In this document: positions 60,426 to 64,000 of the stretch, in pieces
Layout: every line of letters starts with the position of its first letter
Numbering within the stretch: position 1 is the stretch's first letter
Source of the DNA: Ashinkailepas kermadecensis
Taxonomy: Eukaryota > Arthropoda > Thecostraca > Neolepadidae
Length of the DNA stretch: 64,000 nt
Direction of reading: 5' to 3'
Assembly: GCA_034440615.1 (NCBI GenBank)
Contig: JAOTOM010005179.1
Location: 1,187,001-1,251,000 of the forward strand
The notes under the pieces: generated by a model
Databases searched by the model: none
What the model saw: the letters and a program-made list of their open reading frames with translations, nothing else
What the model was told of the DNA's origin: nothing
Translations under genes and position numbers: made by a program

Positions 60426-60744
60426 CAGCAGGGCACGCGCGTCCCGCTGCTGGTCTGGACGGTGGCGGCATCTCATCAGCCAGCTCCCAGCAGGCAGTTG
60501 CGTCGCGGTAATCGGCGCTGATTGCTTTATTGGCTGGCCGCAGTGGGATAGCTGGGGCGGCTGTTTACGCTATCCAGCACGTCCACTGACAGCACGCCAC
60601 ACAATTGGCCCAGTCTTCGGCGGTGTCGCTCTCACACGCTCCGACTGTAAAAATCCCCGGGCTCTGACTTTCCCACTCAGAGACTCTGACTGCGTGACTG
60701 CCGAAAGCTCCGGCTGTGCTGTACCACTTCCAGATAATCTGGCT

Positions 60745-61240
60745 GTATGAATTGCAAAAGCTCTGGCTGTGTCGCTCTCACAGACTCCAGCTGTGCCACT
60801 CTCGAAGGCTCTGGCTGTGCCGCTCTCACAGACTCCTACTGTGCCACTCTGGAAGGATCTGGCTGTGCCGCTCTCACAGTCTTTCTGCTGTGCCACTCTG
60901 GAAGGATCTGGCTGTGTGATGTTCTTCTGAGATCCTCCAGCTGTATCACATTACTCCAGCTGTATCACTGCATTACTCTGAAATGATCTGGTCGTATCAC
61001 TCCCAGAAGTGCTGACTGTCGCTCTCAGAGGCCTTGGATGTCACACCACGAGCTCATGTTGTATCATTCTTAAATCCTTTGGCTGTGTCAGTCTCGCAGG
61101 CTCTGGCTTTGCCACCGTCAGAACCCCTGGCTGTGTTGCTTCCGGAAGCTCGGATCGTGTCTCTCTCATAGGCTCTGGCTTTGCCACCGTCAGAACCCCT
61201 GGCTGTGTTGCTTCCGGAAGCTCGGATCGTGTCTCTCCTA
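60745..61240. repeat. Two short repeat clusters
   Basis: CTCTGGCTGTGCCGCTCTCA-type units recur four or five times at 60758-60920; an ~80-bp unit holding CCGTCAGAACCCCTGGCTGT is duplicated at about 61095-61240. Confidence 0.85.
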
Positions 61241-61862
61241 CAGGCTTGGGTATCACAAAAAGGTGGGGTTTGCGAGGGAGGGGATAGGATGCTTCCCCAA
61301 GCCTCGTGGGTATATGTCCCCAAGTCATTGTGCCTACGGTGTTGGTTCCATGCCCAGGAATGGTATTGACCTCTTTTCTCCAATTCAAACTCTGTGGCGA
61401 TTACAATGCGCAAAGGCTCAAGTTGGACCACTATCACAGCTCTCGGCTGCATTGTTTCGTTCTCAGAGGTCTTCACCATATTGCTTACTCCCCAAAGTGT
61501 CGTTGCTGTCGCAAACAGAGATCTGTGCTGTGCCCCTCCAAGGCTTCTGGTTGTGTTACGCTCAGATCTTGCTGGGTGTTTATCTGCGTTCTGTGGTCGC
61601 AATTCCCGAAATATTCGGTCTGTGTACCTCTGGGTGTCCTATTTCCCATCGGTTTTGTTCGAACAGCATTGTGCCGAGTGCGTATGAAGGTCGATTACAA
61701 GCGTACAAATTTAGGCAAGCTACCTTATGGCCTTTAGGAAGTAAAGGCCGTAAGGCAAGTTGGTGCGAATATGTCGAAAAGTAGCAGTGATTGCTAGGGA
61801 GCTCATCTTGGAAGTGCTGATAGGATGTGATGGAGTAAGCATTAATTGGTCGGCGACTGGAT
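61241..61862. other. Scr intron, no gene
   Basis: Overlapping open frames of 90-170 codons at 61263-61784 lack any recognisable domain. Confidence 0.5.
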
Positions 61863-62190
61863 CAGTCACTGACACGTCTGTCCGGCTCATCAGTCACTGA
61901 CACGCCTGTCCAGCTCATCAGTCACTGACACGTCTGTCCGGCGCATCAGTCACTGACACGTCTACCCGACTCATCAGTCACTGACACGCCTGTCTGGCTC
62001 ACCAGTCACTGACACATCTGCCCGACTCATCAGTCACTGACACGTCTGCCCGACTCATCAGTCACTGACACGCCTGTCTGGCTCACCTGTCACTGACACA
62101 TCTGCCCGACTCATCAGTCACTGACACGTCTGCCCGACTCATCAGTCACTGACACGTCTGCCCGACACATCAGTCACGGACACGCCTGTC
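61863..62190. repeat. 28-bp minisatellite, ~12 copies
   Basis: CAGTCACTGACACGTCTGCC recurs every 28 bp. Confidence 0.97.
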
Positions 62191-62678
62191 CGGCTAACTG
62201 ACAGTTTTCGTCATGTATCGCAAGCCATACATGAGGCCAGATGATGTCCGTGCGAAAATGCAGCAGACCATCGCCGTAACTCGTTATACAAGTACTTTGT
62301 GTAAATGGACAATAGCGTGATGCTCGCGAACAAATCGGTGCTGGGTTTGATGTGCAAGGTTCATAGGCAGCATGCACAATGACTACATGCCGTTATGACC
62401 TCATGACATTGTAGCACTAAGTGCATCACATTAACTGCATTATGTGTGATACACCGAAGCGAATCCACACAGCACAATCAGAATCAACGCTGAATAACCA
62501 GAATCATTGGGAACATTTTGTGTTCCAGACAAATTCAGAAAGCAAAGCTGGCGGTGGCTAACATTTGGTTGCCATGTGTGTGCGATTAGCTTGAGGCCTG
62601 CCGTAGTCGTAGGAAAGACCGCCCAATCAGGTAGTATGCGAAATGGTCAGCCGGGTTGACAGGTGAAATACTGACTTC
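62191..62678. other. Scr intron, no gene
   Basis: Unique sequence. Confidence 0.5.
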
Positions 62679-62815
62679 GAAACGTCCCGACAGTAGTTGC
62701 GTTATTACCATCGAAATGTCCCGACAGTAGTCGCGACATTGCCATCGAAACGTCCCGACAGTAGTCGCGATATTATCATCGAAATGTCTCGTCAGTAGTT
62801 GCGGAATTATCATGT
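62679..62815. repeat. 33-bp repeat, 4 copies
   Basis: CGAAATGTCCCGACAGTAGT recurs at 33-bp steps. Confidence 0.95.
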
Positions 62816-64000
62816 CAGTGACATGAATTTGATGCTTATTTAAACTACACTTACGGGTTTAACGCTGCGAATATGTGCTCACACACACACACACACACAT
62901 GTACCTGCATTCACACGAATCTGGCAGAGCGTATCTGAACGCACAGCTACTACACTGATGATTGTGCATGTGAACTGTCTAAAGCAGAAGTTCAGTCAGG
63001 ATCTAATTTGAAATGTGATACTTGACATGTACGGCCATTTATTTCCTCGAAATGGCTATGATTTATTTATTTAATTATTTTAACTACCGCACATCCACGA
63101 ATTAATACAATATGTTCCGGCTATTAGCGTACCGGGACGCATACCAGGGAAGTCGGAGCAAACCAAAGGGTAAGAGTCGATGTGCAGCAGCCAGAGGCGA
63201 GCTCCACGGCAAGTGGTCCCTTGGTAGGGTCAGGATTGCAGGATCAGGTCGGAAATGATCAGATCATGCACGCTGGACAGGGTTCAAGGGAAAGGGAAGG
63301 ACACGAGATGATCCACTGCTGCACATCATTCATGCATACAGCTCTATCAATACTAACAACGAGAGCAATCGATATGAACCGCAACTGAGTGCATGCAATC
63401 CCAACTGCAACAGCATCAGTGTGGTCGAGTTCGTTAGCTTCGGTCGTGTTCGTAAGCTCGCTTGTGCTTCATTAGTTCTGTTGTGTTTGTTGTGCTTTTG
63501 CTTGTGTTCTGATATGCGAGATGGCGTGCGGGTCATTTTTTGGTAATTCATGTGATCTGGAGGAGTATATCAGCAGTCATAACTGTATATCTGCAATCTC
63601 TGTAGTCAGTCTTCTGTGCAGATGAAGCGATCATTGTCCAGACTCACAATTGCTTGCCATACAGCAATTGCTCGCACACATGGCGAGCTGGCATTGTACG
63701 GAACGCAAAAATAAAAGGTGAGGAATTGTACTCAGGAGGCATTCAGGTACCGGCATGTGGTGTGAAATCAAACTGCGTCAGCCATGTTGACATGCCTGCG
63801 AAGCTATGGTCAACGCCGATTAACAAATCCACCATGAACATCCTAAACAACGCTGACATTGCAATTTGTGCATCGAAGTGTTAAGCATCATTTGATTAGT
63901 CTATCCCATCAATCTTCACAATCATGCACTGAATATTTTCTGAGATATCAAACAAAGCATCACAAAAAGCACGAATCAACACCAAACAGAACAACCAATC
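62816..64000. other. Scr intron to the window edge, no gene
   Basis: A short (CA)n tract lies at 62880-62899. Otherwise unique, AT-rich sequence; no homeobox exon. Confidence 0.6.

Overview
This is a 64 kb piece of an animal nuclear genome, almost certainly an arthropod Hox cluster. It holds two Hox genes on the + strand. The first is a complete, two-exon fushi tarazu (ftz) orthologue (coding exons 7522-7975 and 17266-17678). The second is the 5' coding exon of Sex combs reduced (Scr, 58546-59203), whose homeobox exon lies beyond the right edge. Spliceosomal introns, LINE, SINE and Penelope-type retroelements and long micro- and minisatellites all exclude a prokaryote. Order and direction (ftz then Scr, same strand) match the arthropod layout Antp-ftz-Scr-Dfd. 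The unusual Scr N-terminus argues against a typical insect; a crustacean is my best guess (barnacles came to mind), but class cannot be fixed from this sequence.

Layout: 0-7.3 kb, tandem repeats and unassigned DNA upstream of ftz. 7.5-17.7 kb, ftz, with a 9.3 kb intron holding a 35-bp minisatellite, a decayed Penelope-like element with a GIY-YIG domain and a hammerhead-like motif, three more minisatellites, and a LINE 3' end flanked by an inverted copy of its own 3' UTR. 17.7-58.5 kb, a 41 kb ftz-Scr intergenic region with no recognisable host gene. It carries more than fifteen minisatellite arrays, two tRNA-derived SINE copies, two LINE fragments, four long dinucleotide tracts, a GC-rich island and short candidate regulatory motifs. 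58.5-64 kb, Scr exon 1 and the first 4.8 kb of its intron, with further minisatellites.

The dominant feature is the density of minisatellites: about forty separate arrays with different units (15-83 bp), covering by eye more than a quarter of the window. Many units are multiples of 3 or lack stop codons, so long open frames appear across them on both strands; I treat these as non-coding. The real coding content is about 1.5 kb of Hox exons plus retroelement remnants. I see no undescribed multi-gene system. The points most worth following up are the ftz protein (intact hexapeptide, divergent homeodomain), the minisatellite load of the cluster, the SINE family and its contact with an 82-bp satellite, and the Penelope element's hammerhead-like motif.
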